Shown here one piece after another: positions 11,370-22,900 of a stretch of 64,000 nucleotides of DNA. Each line of letters opens with the position of its first letter. Positions within the stretch are counted from its first letter, which is position 1. Position numbers and translations under genes: made by a program. The notes under the pieces are model-generated. The model did not search any database. It saw only the letters and a list, made by a program, of their open reading frames with translations, and was not told where the DNA came from. Origin of the DNA: Toxoplasma gondii ME49 (Eukaryota; Apicomplexa; Conoidasida; Eucoccidiorida; Sarcocystidae); the NCBI RefSeq assembly GCF_000006565.2, contig NC_031478.1, positions 1,037,874 through 1,101,873 on the forward strand, read 5' to 3'.

Positions 11370-12032
11370 TTATTTCTTGGAGGCTTTGTCCACCCCAGCA
11401 CCCCCATCCTTTGGCCTGCGGCGAAAAAAGTTCTTTACCGAACTCATGAAGGGTTGCCTCTTTGTCATCACTCGACGACGATAGGTAAGAACTTTGCGAA
11501 TGTAGTAGGCGGCGACAATCGCATTGAACGCAACTGCATACCACGGTACAGCGGCTCGCAACGTACTGGAAAACATCCTCCCAGCTATCAATGCACTTGT
11601 CCCAAGAGATAAAATCACAGCACGCTTCAAACCAGGGCGATCTGTGCGATCATATAATTCCCGCCTCAATAACGACAACTCCTCTTCGACCTTCTTCATA
11701 CGCTCACCTCCCTCCGCCTGATTGTCCACCTTATCCGACTCGGCATCGATTGCTTCCAGGAGCACTGCACCTGGGGCGGTAGCTTCTTGGACACCCGAAG
11801 TTGCAGAACTGTATGACTCACCAGCTTCGTTGACGGGGGACACTCCTGCTTCCCCCACACCCGTAACTGGTTCTGCAAGAGCCTGATGATTTCCAGGCTG
11901 ATCCGCCGCAAGGCCTCCCAAGGCAGCAGCGACCAGGAAAACCACAAAGGGAACTAGAAATGGAATGAGCCGCTTCAAAGCAGTTGACATTGTGAAACTC
12001 TGTATAAAAAAGGGACATATGGTACGGTCCAT
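11370..12032 (-). CDS. GRA3: Dense granule protein GRA3
   Basis: GRA3 is a dense-granule protein secreted into the parasitophorous vacuole and linked to the vacuole membrane. It is reported to bind host ER calcium-modulating ligand through a C-terminal dilysine. The gene is a single exon of 220 codons from ATG 12032, and a second in-frame ATG lies at 11990. In order it has a short N-tail, a hydrophobic signal or anchor at residues 22-43, a low-complexity acidic segment, a charged coiled-coil-like helix at about 106-132, a second hydrophobic region at about 136-181, and a very basic tail. The identification rests on my recognition of the whole sequence. Oddity: the frame stops directly after Lys219-Lys220 with TAA, and ACC TGA follows in frame. 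The published tail, as I remember it, has two more residues after the lysine pair. Promoter sites lie upstream at 12259-12276. Confidence 0.93.
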   Translation of the reverse strand: MDRTICPFFIQSFTMSTALKRLIPFLVPFVVFLVAAALGGLAADQPGNHQALAEPVTGVGEAGVSPVNEAGESYSSATSGVQEATAPGAVLLEAIDAESDKVDNQAEGGERMKKVEEELSLLRRELYDRTDRPGLKRAVILSLGTSALIAGRMFSSTLRAAVPWYAVAFNAIVAAYYIRKVLTYRRRVMTKRQPFMSSVKNFFRRRPKDGGAGVDKASKK

Positions 12033-12258
12033 TGTTACTCAGCGCAAGTGACCAAGCCTGCGGGTTCCAAGATTTGCAGAGGATCCTCACTGGTTACTCG
12101 ACGCGTACCTTGCACAGTATTGCCTCTGCGTGAGCGTTCGGGATGATCTAACATTAAATAAGGTGATATTATAATTGTGGCGCGGCTGCGACACTCTCGT
12201 AGGCGAGAATCGTAGGTGCAGGTGTCCCACTGTCGTCGGCCTTCTTCAGAAACGCCTG

Positions 12259-12276
12259 CGTCTCAAACGGGAGACG
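12259..12276 (-). promoter_or_regulatory. WGAGACG-type promoter element, inverted pair
   Basis: CGTCTCA at 12259-12265 reads TGAGACG on the minus strand, the WGAGACG heptamer described in Toxoplasma GRA and SAG1 promoters. A second GAGACG half at 12271-12276 faces it as an inverted repeat. The pair sits about 230-240 bp upstream of the GRA3 ATG in the orientation expected for that gene. Its use here is inferred. Confidence 0.55.
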
Positions 12277-14571
12277 CGAAGACGAATGGGGTTTTCCGAT
12301 CCTTGCAGGACATCTCGTCATATGGAATCTTCTCCGCTGCGTCGCATTACGGATCCCAAGAGCGTTCTAGTGTAATTGTACTACGGCGCACAATTGAAGG
12401 TACATACTGGCAAGCAGAGCTCCGCCTTAGTACTGCGTGCCGAAACCTTGCAGCCCCCGTGGCCGGCTATCTCTGTGAGGCGATGCGTCACCTGAAGGGC
12501 CACGCTCCCCTCTTCGACTACAGGCAACAACCCGCCATTAGGATGTTTGAAATGAACCTCTCTCAAGCATGGTTCACCAGAACTGCCGTAAAAGTACGGT
12601 TGGTAGACAGTCGCAGCCACTCGCCCTGTCGAAGCACTCAGCAGTTTGCCGTCATTTGTGTACCGTCGTGAATTTCTTCACAACGAACAGATGCAGGAGG
12701 CTTCTGTGTGTTTGGTCAGCAGCGCCTGCGGGTGTGTTGACAGTCTGCTCCATCCAACTAGCAAGAACAACATGATGGCCAGCGCGTCGCAGCTCGCACA
12801 TATTCTCAATTTTATTGTGCCACACTGATATCTCTTTTCCCAGATGTGTTTCTTCCGGGAAATTAATCCATGAAGTGAGGAAGGGGCCGCGGAGTTCCGG
12901 TGCAACGCAACGGCGTTCGCGGAGATCCTCTTAAAGAACGCAGGCTTGACACATGAAATGTGTTTTATGCTTCTGGAGGAGCAGTAAAGGCAATTTGCCA
13001 AAGAATCATGCACCAAAATGCGACTGAAGTTAGCACGTGCCCCTACAATTCGTTGGTGAGCAATGAATAGTCGTGTTCAAACACACGAGTGCTTCTTCGC
13101 CGCTGAATACTGCCTACGCAGATGAACTGTGTAGAGTGTGTTACGGCTGGATACACCGGCTCGGAAGCTGCCCGTGTAGAACTGTTTAGTTGAATATTCC
13201 GAGAACGTCTCAGCGGGAAAAGCGACGCGAGACCTGGGTTGTTATGCATAAATACGTGTCTACGAATAATATGACGGTGGCGAGCCAGCAGAAGCACCCC
13301 TGTTGACCTTGCAGCGGGAAGAAGAGTGATTATGGACACCAACGGGGGAAGAAAGGCGAGACAAACCTCAAACAAAGGAGCTAGGAGACCGTAGTGGCAG
13401 GCGTTTTCGCGGAAAGTCCATGCGTGAGGGGGTCACAATCTTTGCAGCTATCGGCACAAACGAAACGACCAACTCCTTCTCCCTGTGTGAACTGCGCATG
13501 CTTATCTTACCAGAGTGAACCACACCGCAGCGTAACGGGGGTTCTCCAGAACAATCAAAACGTTCTGCACGCCACATCTGCCCAAAACGGAGGAACCCTA
13601 ACAAGAAACAAGTGGAACGCTCGAAATGGTTGAAGCTCGGCATGCAGGGTTGTAGTCTCCTTTTCAACGTAACGCGTCCAAAGCCAGCGGAAACTAAGTG
13701 CGGGTGGACGTAACAGCATGAGTGAAAGCGACAGGTTCGGGTCACATTCGTCAGCATTGAGAGAGTACACAGTAGAGCGATGTTTCAGCACTGCAGCGCA
13801 GTTAACGAAGAAGGCCAGTATGGGCACATCAACTGATGACTGTCGGTCTACACGAAGATACACGAGCATACTTCTCAGCTATGACAATTATGATTGCTAT
13901 TCCTATAGGTACTAAAATCTTTAAATGGTTAGGTACCTATATGGCTAGTCATAATACTACACGAACAGTAGATTTATGGGCGTATATTTGAAAAACCAAC
14001 ATTTATATACAAGCTGTACAATTATCATGGTATTCACCTTGGTAGTCTTCTTCCTAATGTTAGTCTGTACGGAATACACGGATCGGATTTTTGCTGGCCT
14101 GGCACCTGTTTAGTCTGAATAAACAAGGCGTAAACATACTGGGCACGCTTCTCTACGTGTGTTTCCAAGGTCAACTTATCCATGCTGGTTGTCGTACAAC
14201 GACCACAGCTGACGTTCCAATGGCACGTTCCACATAGTTCCTGCGCAGCAACCTGCAGGGGTATACCCATCACTCTCCTCAAATATGGGGTGTTGGCTGG
14301 AACACATTCATCGACGCAAACTAGGGTGTTCGTGTACTTCCAAGGTTGAAGCGGTAAGCCAATTAAACAGCGTTGGCAATTTAAGAGCGTAGTGCCGGCC
14401 ACGGGGAATCACAATGTTCTGCTGATGCGCGGCGCTAGGAAGTGTCCCACTGGTCTTTTGCAGGCCTGTAAATGCTTCATTTGGCCTTGGTTACAGGCCG
14501 CGCACTTTCAAGCGTGCGGCCACTCTCCCAGGATGACATTCGATCTGTTGTAACAGGATTAGAGTCCATTT

Positions 14572-14620
14572 TGCATGCGAGAGCGCGATCCCTTCCGCCG
14601 TGTACGACACTTTTGCATGC
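14572..14620. promoter_or_regulatory. Pair of TGCATGC sites upstream of the PRCC-domain gene
   Basis: Two TGCATGC palindromes, at 14572-14578 and 14614-14620, start 42 bp apart and each is preceded by TTT. They lie about 675-720 bp upstream of the ATG at 15294. TGCATGC is the established ApiAP2-type motif enriched in Toxoplasma promoters. That this gene uses the sites is inferred. Confidence 0.4.
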
Positions 14621-15293
14621 AGCATTGGACACAAACTCGTGGTCATTTTTTCACAAAAACAACATGTCCTTAGAGTCTTTGCTCAGAACACCGCATTAGT
14701 TTATCTCGCGGAACGTCTTCATACGGTGGGTTGTGAGGAGCAAACGACAGAGCTTCGCTGACGTCCTAACTGTCGCGTGGCCGTCCGCGAGCCAAGGAAG
14801 TCTTTAGGAAAATTGGTTCTGGCTCACTTTTTGTCGAAGCGGCTCTTCATTTTTCGCCCTCTTTCCTTTTCTTTTTTCGCCCGCGAATCTCTCTCCAGCA
14901 GTCGCTTTTGCAGGACTTGTTCGTTTTGCATCAAAGACCGCTCCTCCACGATCTCCGACCGAATCCGAAGTCGCCTTCCGGCGCTGACATCACGGACGGA
15001 CCGGTTCTTCCTTGGTGCGCCGCATTTGCCCTTGCAGTTACCCTTGCATTTGCGTCCATTCTAAACTTGAGGTGGCTTAAGGGGAGCACAGGAGCACGAC
15101 TGAGACGTTTCGCACTTAGAGAGTGTCTGGCGTCTGTTGAGCTGCCTCGCCAAACTCGGTGTTTTTGTCAGCGTGCCTGCGGAAACCCCTTTCCTAACGG
15201 ACACTTTTGGCAGCAGCTTACTCTTCGCCGCTCTTCGGCAAACAAACCTGGGATCCGTTTTCGTCTGTGGCTGAATTCCTGAGACTTTCCAAC

Positions 15294-17937
15294 ATGCTGG
15301 GAGACATTCTGTCGTCCTACGCCGATGAGGACGAGAGTACGTCGACGTCGTCCAAGTCAGGGCCGAAGAATGCCTCCGCCAACGCGGCACTTTCGGGTTG
15401 GAGCTACCACGCGGAGGTCTCGGTGCCGCGCAAGAACGTCCCCGTAAACCTCCTGCGCCTGCAGATGTGTTGTCCCGCCATCATCGGGGCTGGTGCCGAC
15501 CGTGGCTCCGCGCTGAGCGCACACGGCCTCTTTGCGACAGCCACTTCTTCCGTTTCCTCACGAGCAGCCTTCCCAGTCCCGAAAAACGGAAAACATGAGT
15601 TGAGCCGGGGTTCCCCTGCGTCTGTCTCGACCGCGACAGGAAATGGAAAGGGGAAGACTGTTTCTAGCGCGCCAGGCGCAGGCAGCAACCTCCTGGCTTC
15701 GCCCGATGTCATCATCGGCCCCGACAACGTTCCTCTGCTCCAGTACGGCCGCGGAGTGTTCGCGAATGCAGAAGAGGAAGATGTGGAGGAGTTTCGCCTG
15801 GAAAAACTCCGGCAGCATCGCCTCCGAAAAGAAGCCAGAGAAAATCAACAGAAACTGTCGCCCGACGCAGACGGTCTCCCGCCGCAGAGCACTCGCAGCC
15901 AGGCCCTTCTGCGGAGGCTACCGAAGCCCCAAAGCGCGACTGCCGCCAGCCCTCATGCAGATGGCTGGAGCTTACCCACCCTGCGTCGTGGCCGCAGCGA
16001 AGCCAGTATCTGTCTAACTGAAGGAAACAAAACAGATGGAAATCCAACCGGTGAAGGTAAAATCGGTGGAGGAAAACCCCCCGAGGAGGCTTTGGGAAGC
16101 TTTGCAGGAGCTGACCTCCGTGCAAAATGCGTCAAATCGGAAGAGCCAGTCGTTGACGAGTCTGCAGAAGCAAGCGACTCCGAAGGTGCCTCGGGTGTCG
16201 GGTCTGCCCAGCCACAGAAGCGAAGGCGAACGGCGCCTGAGGCGCCGGAGAGTAGCAAGGGGGAGGATGAAGGCGATGACGCCGACAGCGGCTCGGGGCC
16301 TCTCTTCTCTCTTTTTTCAGCGTACGACGAAGAAAATGAAGAGGCGGAAGCGCCAGCGGCTGCACCTGTGAAACGAGAAGCGACCGCGGCGACTTCTGCG
16401 TTCGCGGCAACGTCTGAGGCGCCAGCCACACCTTCTCTGTCGCCGTTAGAAAAGAAGTTACAAGTTCACGCAGTCGCTGACCTTGCGCAAGCTGCAGCTC
16501 CTCTATACGGCCCTGAGGACCCTGGCGATGCCGCGAGCGCCGCGGACGTCTGGGGCGGCGGGGAGACAGGGGCAGACCGAGCCGACGGGGACCCAGCCCA
16601 GCCCCACATGATGCAAGGCATGTCTCTTAGAGAGGTGAGGAAATGTTTTCGAAAACAAGCTGACCACTTGGGAGTTCAAATCGTGCATGCAGTGGGAGTG
16701 TACTTAGGCGACATCGCCAGAGAGGGTGGCGTTACTCGGGCAAGGCCGTATCCCAGCAGCTGGGTCGTCCAGTTGGGAGCACTTGGGCAGATTCATGCGC
16801 TTTAGTCAGAAACGGCTTTGTACACACAGATTTGTTGAAATGAACTGTAAGCGGGTGTAACCCGATGTCTGCTTCGCATTCTTCCTTCTGAAACTGTCAC
16901 TTGCCAGACGATAACTTCCGCCGCAAATGGCGGGGCTGTGGGTTCTCTGGAATTTGGAAGCATCAGAGTTGGAGCAGCACACAGAAACTGAAGTAGCAGG
17001 AGGTGTGTCCACGCGCCTGTACGGTGTAAGTGAGGTGACAAGCAAAACGCTACGCCTGTCGTGGGTGTAACGGTGATTTGCGCGAGGAGAGCGTGTGCGT
17101 GTTGCCTCCTTTCGGTGTTTTTCAGTATCGAGAAATGCAACAAGCGAGCGTCGGAGTGCTTTCAGGAGACACTTTGATAGACCCAAACTGGTAGGGAATC
17201 GAAATTGAAGACTCGGGGCCAAAGCACCGAAGAAAGCAATCGGGTGTCAACGCAGTTCTTTCCTGGGGTGTCTGGACACCGTTCATCTATCTTCTTAGAC
17301 AATCGGATTCAGACTGCCGCATCTGGAGAGGGCGGCGCATTTTACTCTGCTGAGTTGGTCTGTCCTCTAAGGCTTCTTAACATGAAAATGTTCACTTCTG
17401 GCCGTAGGTGGGGGCAGATCTGCGGCACTGCAGGTGATGCATTGGCGACACAGGTTTTTTCTCTCCGTACTGGTTCTGGATTTAAGTTCTCGATTATCGC
17501 TCTTTCATCTGATCGGTGAATGTTTTTCAGGCAAATGAACGCGCAGTTGTACGGATCGACTGCACAGAAGAAGCGGGAGAAGCTGGTTATCACGACGAAT
17601 GTATGGAGTGCGAAGGACAAGGGCGTCGTTCAGACCCAAGAGCCGCGAGGCATGCAGAAGCGGAAACATCAAGTGAGTTTTTTTCCACGTGCCCCGCGTG
17701 CGGGGTTTGCGAGCAGGACGGATAGGTTTTCGAGGAAGGCGAACGAAGCTCTTGTGTGAGGTTAGCTTGTGGAATCTCGCCTCTTAAGTGCTCGCGAGTC
17801 TCTGGTGCATGCGCTGTGGGTGTCTGCAGATCAACTGGCTGGCGGCGGAGGCCGCGGAAAAGGAGTTGGAGATGTGGGAGATGCTTTCAAAAAACAGGCA
17901 GAACAAATACCAAACTGCAATGAAATACGGGTGGTAG
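15294..17937 (+). CDS. PRCC-domain protein (mitotic checkpoint / pre-mRNA splicing factor family)
   Basis: This is a member of the PRCC family, nuclear proteins that associate with splicing factors. The exons are 15294-16634, 17547-17672 and 17830-17937, giving about 524 residues. The call rests on the C-terminus: QKRKHQINWLAAEA, a charged helix, then the terminal block NRQNKYQTAMKYGW matching the family ending RRQTQAKYGF. The N-terminus starts MLGDILSSYADEDES, followed by a VSVPRKNVPVNLL block and long Ser/Ala/Glu-rich linkers, including a KRRR basic patch at about residue 310. The start at 15294 is preferred because the short acidic N-terminus is PRCC-like. One border is doubtful. The best-looking acceptor (TTTTCAG before 17531) does not keep phase with the GAG/GTGAGG donor at 16634, whereas CAG before 17547 does. 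The gene diverges from GRA3. Confidence 0.8.
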
Positions 17938-19990
17938 ATGTCCACGCAAAACACACCGACTCTCTCCATTCAAGCCCTACTTTTCTGCTCCGAAGCATCT
18001 TCTGGTTTCGGTCGAGTTGCTTTTCCAAAAACCGGGACAAAAATAACGAAGCGACAATCCTTTTTGTGAGATTTCGCGTTTCGCGGGACCACACGCCGAA
18101 CGATTTAAAGCTGTCCAATGAGGCGGTGGTGGACAGCTGTCAAACAGACCTTAGTTGTCAGTACCTCGTGACGGGTGCCTTTTTTTCAGTATCATAGCTA
18201 CTGCAGTGTCCCTGAGTCCTTGAGATGAGTTAGGCTGTATGGGGGCGCTATAGTCAAGCGGACCCTGGGCGCTGTAAGAAATGTCAGCAGGCTTGGCAGA
18301 CAGGTTAGGCCGGGAAGCGTGTGTGCACGCATTCGAGGGAGCAACGCAGGAACTCTCAGAGAAAGCCAGCGTAACATCTAGCGTGAGAGAAAACCTATCA
18401 GAAGACTCGAGGGAGTTCATTTCCCTGGGGATTTCGCAGACGCGGTGGTGCCCCAAACTGGGATCGCGATCTCACGGATATGGCGTTGTCTTGGACAATT
18501 CGATAAGGGTCCGTTGGCTCTGGAGTGTACCTACAGCGCTAGAGGTATCCCATGGAAAGTCGGCTGCAGGGAATTGCCGCGAGTATTTTCAGAGCTCTGA
18601 ATGCTCTCATACCCCGATTTACTCGAAAATAAGAACTTTAATGAGCCTTGTCTGTCCCCTCACGTTCGGCTTGCGCTGTCTAGCTGCGTTCGCTGCACTG
18701 GTCTAAGCTGTCTGGATTCGTGGGAGGCGCGTCGCGGGGAACACTTAGGGTTTGAGACATGGGGAGATACGGGAACTCGATTTCTCCGATCATCAATTCT
18801 TCAACGACACACATGTCCTTCCGACACTCGTTCAACCACCCTTTCTCTGCAGAAGTGTTCAGTGCATTTCGGGCAGCTTTCGGGTTGGTGTTCGTCCGTC
18901 GCTAGACAAAGGGCAGTCTCGGGTGTTCAAAAAAAGTACCACTGACCAAAGCTTTGAAAAGCAGCGCGGCGGTGTAGCGTTATTACACTTCGATGAACTG
19001 TTTCTGTTTTGAGATGCCGAAGTCACACACACCTGCTTAGAGAACGTCCACACAGTCGTCACGGCGCTGCACCGAAGAGTGGAAAGATTCGGGAGGGGGA
19101 GGGGCTCGACGCTTCGGTGCACATGCACAGCTTGACACCGCGTTAGCAGTAACTCTTCACTTCCATCTTTGCTTTCATCCGTTCTGGATTCTTGTTCCGT
19201 CCTGCATTCCTCATTTGCCTTGCCTTCTTCTTCCTGCTCTGGTGCACGCGCTTGCGAACCGTCGCGGGATCGTGTCTGCGCAGCACACAAAACGACCGAG
19301 AAACGGGGAAGTGGCGACTAAAACGGAAACTTCACCTCCGTGCATGCAGTCGAAGGCAACTCGCCGACCCACTCGCCCCACTTCACAAGCCCACACTTCC
19401 TGGAACTTCTTTTCTTGAGTCCGCGTGCACCCCAAAGGGGCGCGGTGGGACGGCTAGGGGACAACCTCTTCTGCGCATGTGGAGAACGCGTGGCGGTCAC
19501 GAACAACAACACGAAGGACCGCGGATCTGGGGTAGAAACCATCCGCCATTTAATCATTCAGTTATATGCGCGTGCGCCGATTAACACAGTCGGTTTCCTT
19601 CCCAGGGTGGGTCTACAGCTCGCTGAAGTCGAGATTCGGTCTGTCATCGGAGGTATTATCTCGATGTTTCCGTCTCGCCACAGCTGCAGACCCGGTTTCT
19701 TGAAGCGCTTCGAAGAGAGGGTTAGTGTTGACAGAAGATACACAACAGAGGGTCTTCGCGGCTGCGTAGCACTTCGAGCGCCAGGTCAGCAGAGATGTCT
19801 ACTGCTGAACGGGCGCGTCTGCGTTGTTTCTAGCACAAAAATAATGGAAGTTTGCGACCACTCGCGTCACCCACACACGCTTCCTGGACTCCCAGGCGTG
19901 GCACGTAAGCCGACGATTCGCCGAGAGAAACGTGAGCAACTGAACTAGCTGGCGACGCGTGCGGTCCGGAAGCAAGACAGAAAAAGAAAC
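17938..19990. other. Convergent region between the PRCC-domain and RIO2 genes
   Basis: About 2 kb between two converging stops. Several frames of 60-200 codons are open on both strands, but none has family motifs, a good start context or paired splice sites. It presumably carries the 3' UTRs. A small extra 3' exon of RIO2 cannot be excluded. Confidence 0.4.
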
Positions 19991-22900
19991 CTACCTTCGA
20001 AGTTTAGGCCGGTAACAGGGAATCTGCTGAGGCTCTTCCTCTTCCTCAGAACTCCGTTCGCCTGCAGCCTCACTCTGTTCACTCTCAGACTCTGTTTCGT
20101 TTTCAGCTGAAAGAGACGAAGAGACCAAGAAGCCGCGCGGATACCTCCGCGACATGCAATGGGAGAATCGGACAAAGAAAACACACAAAAGACGGGAGCG
20201 ACCGCCGATACGAAAGCGGCAGGACAAAACCCTGTATGCACCCGAGAAGTGGACACACAGCTCTCTCCGCAGACGTTGGAGCAAAGAGCGAGGTTCACAT
20301 ACACACACACACACACGATTTGTGTCCGTCTGCGCATCGATCACCGAAAGCACTTCTTCACCCATTTGAATGGATGCGTCTAACGAATAAAGGTGTTTTG
20401 TAAGCGGCTCAATGCCAATCAAACATGCGAATTTTTAGGTTTGACATGAAATCGACTTGGACGAAGAGACTTTGAATCGAAATGTGACGCAGCAAGCTCG
20501 TAGACAGTCTGTTGCTTGTTCAACAATGGATAGCGATGCATAAATCAAACACCCATTTGCAATCACATATTTCCTTCTCGGTTCCCAGGTGTACATCTCT
20601 TGGATTCGGTGAAGAAATGGCCAGCAAGACGTTTCTGTCTCCTCATGGAAGCTAGCCGCAGCATAGCCTCTCTGTGGAGTTTTCTTTCCTCTCAAGGTCA
20701 CAAAACCACCACAGTGAATAAGACGAAAGGCGGCCGAAAGACATGGAATTCGCGATGGCCACCCGGGACGCAGCAACGATCCAGAAAAATGTGATGAAAG
20801 TATAAAATACATTTGAGCGTTTACGTCAAATGAACTAAAAGTAGAATCAAACGACTGAACTTTGTTTCCATGTACAAACCCAGCTAATTAAATAAAAATA
20901 AAAAGCTATTTTTAGTTTCCATGTTGACATCCTTGTAACAAACAACAAAAAACCGCTTCCATGTCGGAATGTAAGGAATGAACGATCCTAAAACTTGACG
21001 TTGGTGTATCCAGCTCTGTTCGACTGGTGAGCTAGGACAACGTTCCTCTGCTTCAAATAAAAGAGAAGAGACACTCGTGGTGACCCTACCTGAGGATGTG
21101 CCGCTGCTTCGACCTCCCGGCCTTCGTCGCTCGACTCTCGATCTTCTCGTCCTTCTCTCAGTTTCAGATCCACTTTCCTCTTCACTTTCGTCTTCAGCTC
21201 CTGATTCGTCACTCGACAGCCTGTTGTGTGTGTCCTAGAAAGAAGCGATTAAGAACATTGAGGTCGAAAGAACATTTGAGGCCAGAGGCAGTCGCCCTGT
21301 ATTCGGGCAAAACTCACAGCCAAGCAAACGATGCCACGCGGCACCCCACCAATAATGAAAACCCCAGAGAGCACGCCTCACCTTTTTCCGACACACGCGG
21401 CATTCGCCTTCGTGCTTGAGTTCCCCTTCCTCATCAGATGCTCCACTTTTTCCTTCCTCTTCTTCCTCCTCGCCTTCTTCTTCTTCCCCCTCGTCCTCCT
21501 CTGCGTCCCCCTCTTCTTCGTCTTCTCCACTTTGCTGTTCATCTCGCTGCTGTCGCATCATCTCGAGGGCGTCGTCGAGCGCGCGAAGTTCGTCTTTCTT
21601 TAAAACATCTCCGAGAGAAACTGTCTCGGCCTCAAGGGCCTCTCCACCTGCCTTCGCAGCTTTCGCCGCTTGGGCAACGTCGTGAAGCACATCATCAAAA
21701 CTGAAGAAGAATAACAGAAATGAGAAACGTTTTTCGAACGAAGTGCTTCTCGCCCGGCAATTAGAGATACGAGACGACGGTATGCCACGACACGCAAGCA
21801 GTCTTAGACACAACACACGATGCAGACAAATACCTCAATAAGTCCATCTCCACACTTTTCTATAGATAGCTACGCACAGATGTAAATGGACAGAAAACTA
21901 CCCAAAGGTAGATTTACACAAATAGAGAGACACAGGCATATCCAGATATATATATATATATGTATATATATATGTATATATATATATATATATGCACACA
22001 GATTGATGAAGTAGAGAGATCTGTGTGCCTTGGATAAAGTGAAAAGTGTGACATGGTTTGCACGAGTCATGTCCCTTAACCTGGGGGGGGCGGAACGCGA
22101 ACCGTGAACCACCCAGGAAGGATTTTGAGGTTCGAACATTAATTGGTTACGCTTCTCTCTGGGATCGGTCGCTCGCCCTCTTGTGCGTCTACACGTCGAA
22201 CAGCGACTCGGTCTTTAATATTGCTGATTTCGTTCACGCTGTTGAGTTGATAAGAAACGTACCTCGGGGCGCAGGTGACCTTGATCGAGAATTTTCTCTC
22301 AAAGAGTCTTCTGACGCATTCCACGTCGCGTTCAAAGTAAAGCCGCGCATTCGGGTGGTGTATAGACACCACCTGTGGCAGATCTGATGACCGACATGCA
22401 TGCACAGAGCGTTTGAATGCAAGTACATATGTTCCGCGATGTACCTAGCCTGTGAAAATGCAGCCTTTAAAATGCACGAAAAAGGGAACGTACATCGGGA
22501 AGCTCGTCTTGCCCTAGCGAAGCCACCTTCGATGGGACCTCGTGGCTAAAGGACTGGTTTCCTGCCGACACAAAGGCACTCCGAAGCAACTCCTCATACT
22601 TCTCTGAATGGACCAGGACTCTCAATTCTCTGTTCTCGCGTGTGTAACAAATTGTAAGGAAAAGGGAACGTTTCGGATAAAGCATGACGGAGAAGGGTAC
22701 GAACCTCCTGACGCCTCTAGAGGGAGACAAGCAGTGAGCGACACCAGAACCGATCTAGACCAATAAAATCGTCTCCAACCAGCAGGGTGACACTTTGCCA
22801 CTTGCCAGCTGGTTTATCCTCGCACGGAAAGAACCAGCAGAACCATAAATCCGTCCCCAGGACTGAGACGTGCCCTTTCCTTTCTCTTTCCTCAATTCGC

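Larger units (their letters stand above)
12033..15293. other. Divergent intergenic region, GRA3 / PRCC-domain gene
   Basis: About 3.2 kb between two divergent starts. It contains the GRA3 promoter element at 12259-12276 and two TGCATGC sites at 14572-14578 and 14614-14620. The AT-rich part at 13,900-14,030 shows no coding signal. I see no supportable gene. Confidence 0.5.

Noticed and set aside
22083..22125. tRNA-like T-arm (GGTTCGCGTTCC on the minus strand)
   Set aside because: No acceptor stem or anticodon arm can be paired around it.
22494..22629. Minus-strand segment with splice-like borders considered as a RIO2 exon
   Set aside because: The exon ending at 23263 joins the exon at 22383 in phase and restores the VIDLPQ motif, so this segment must be intronic.
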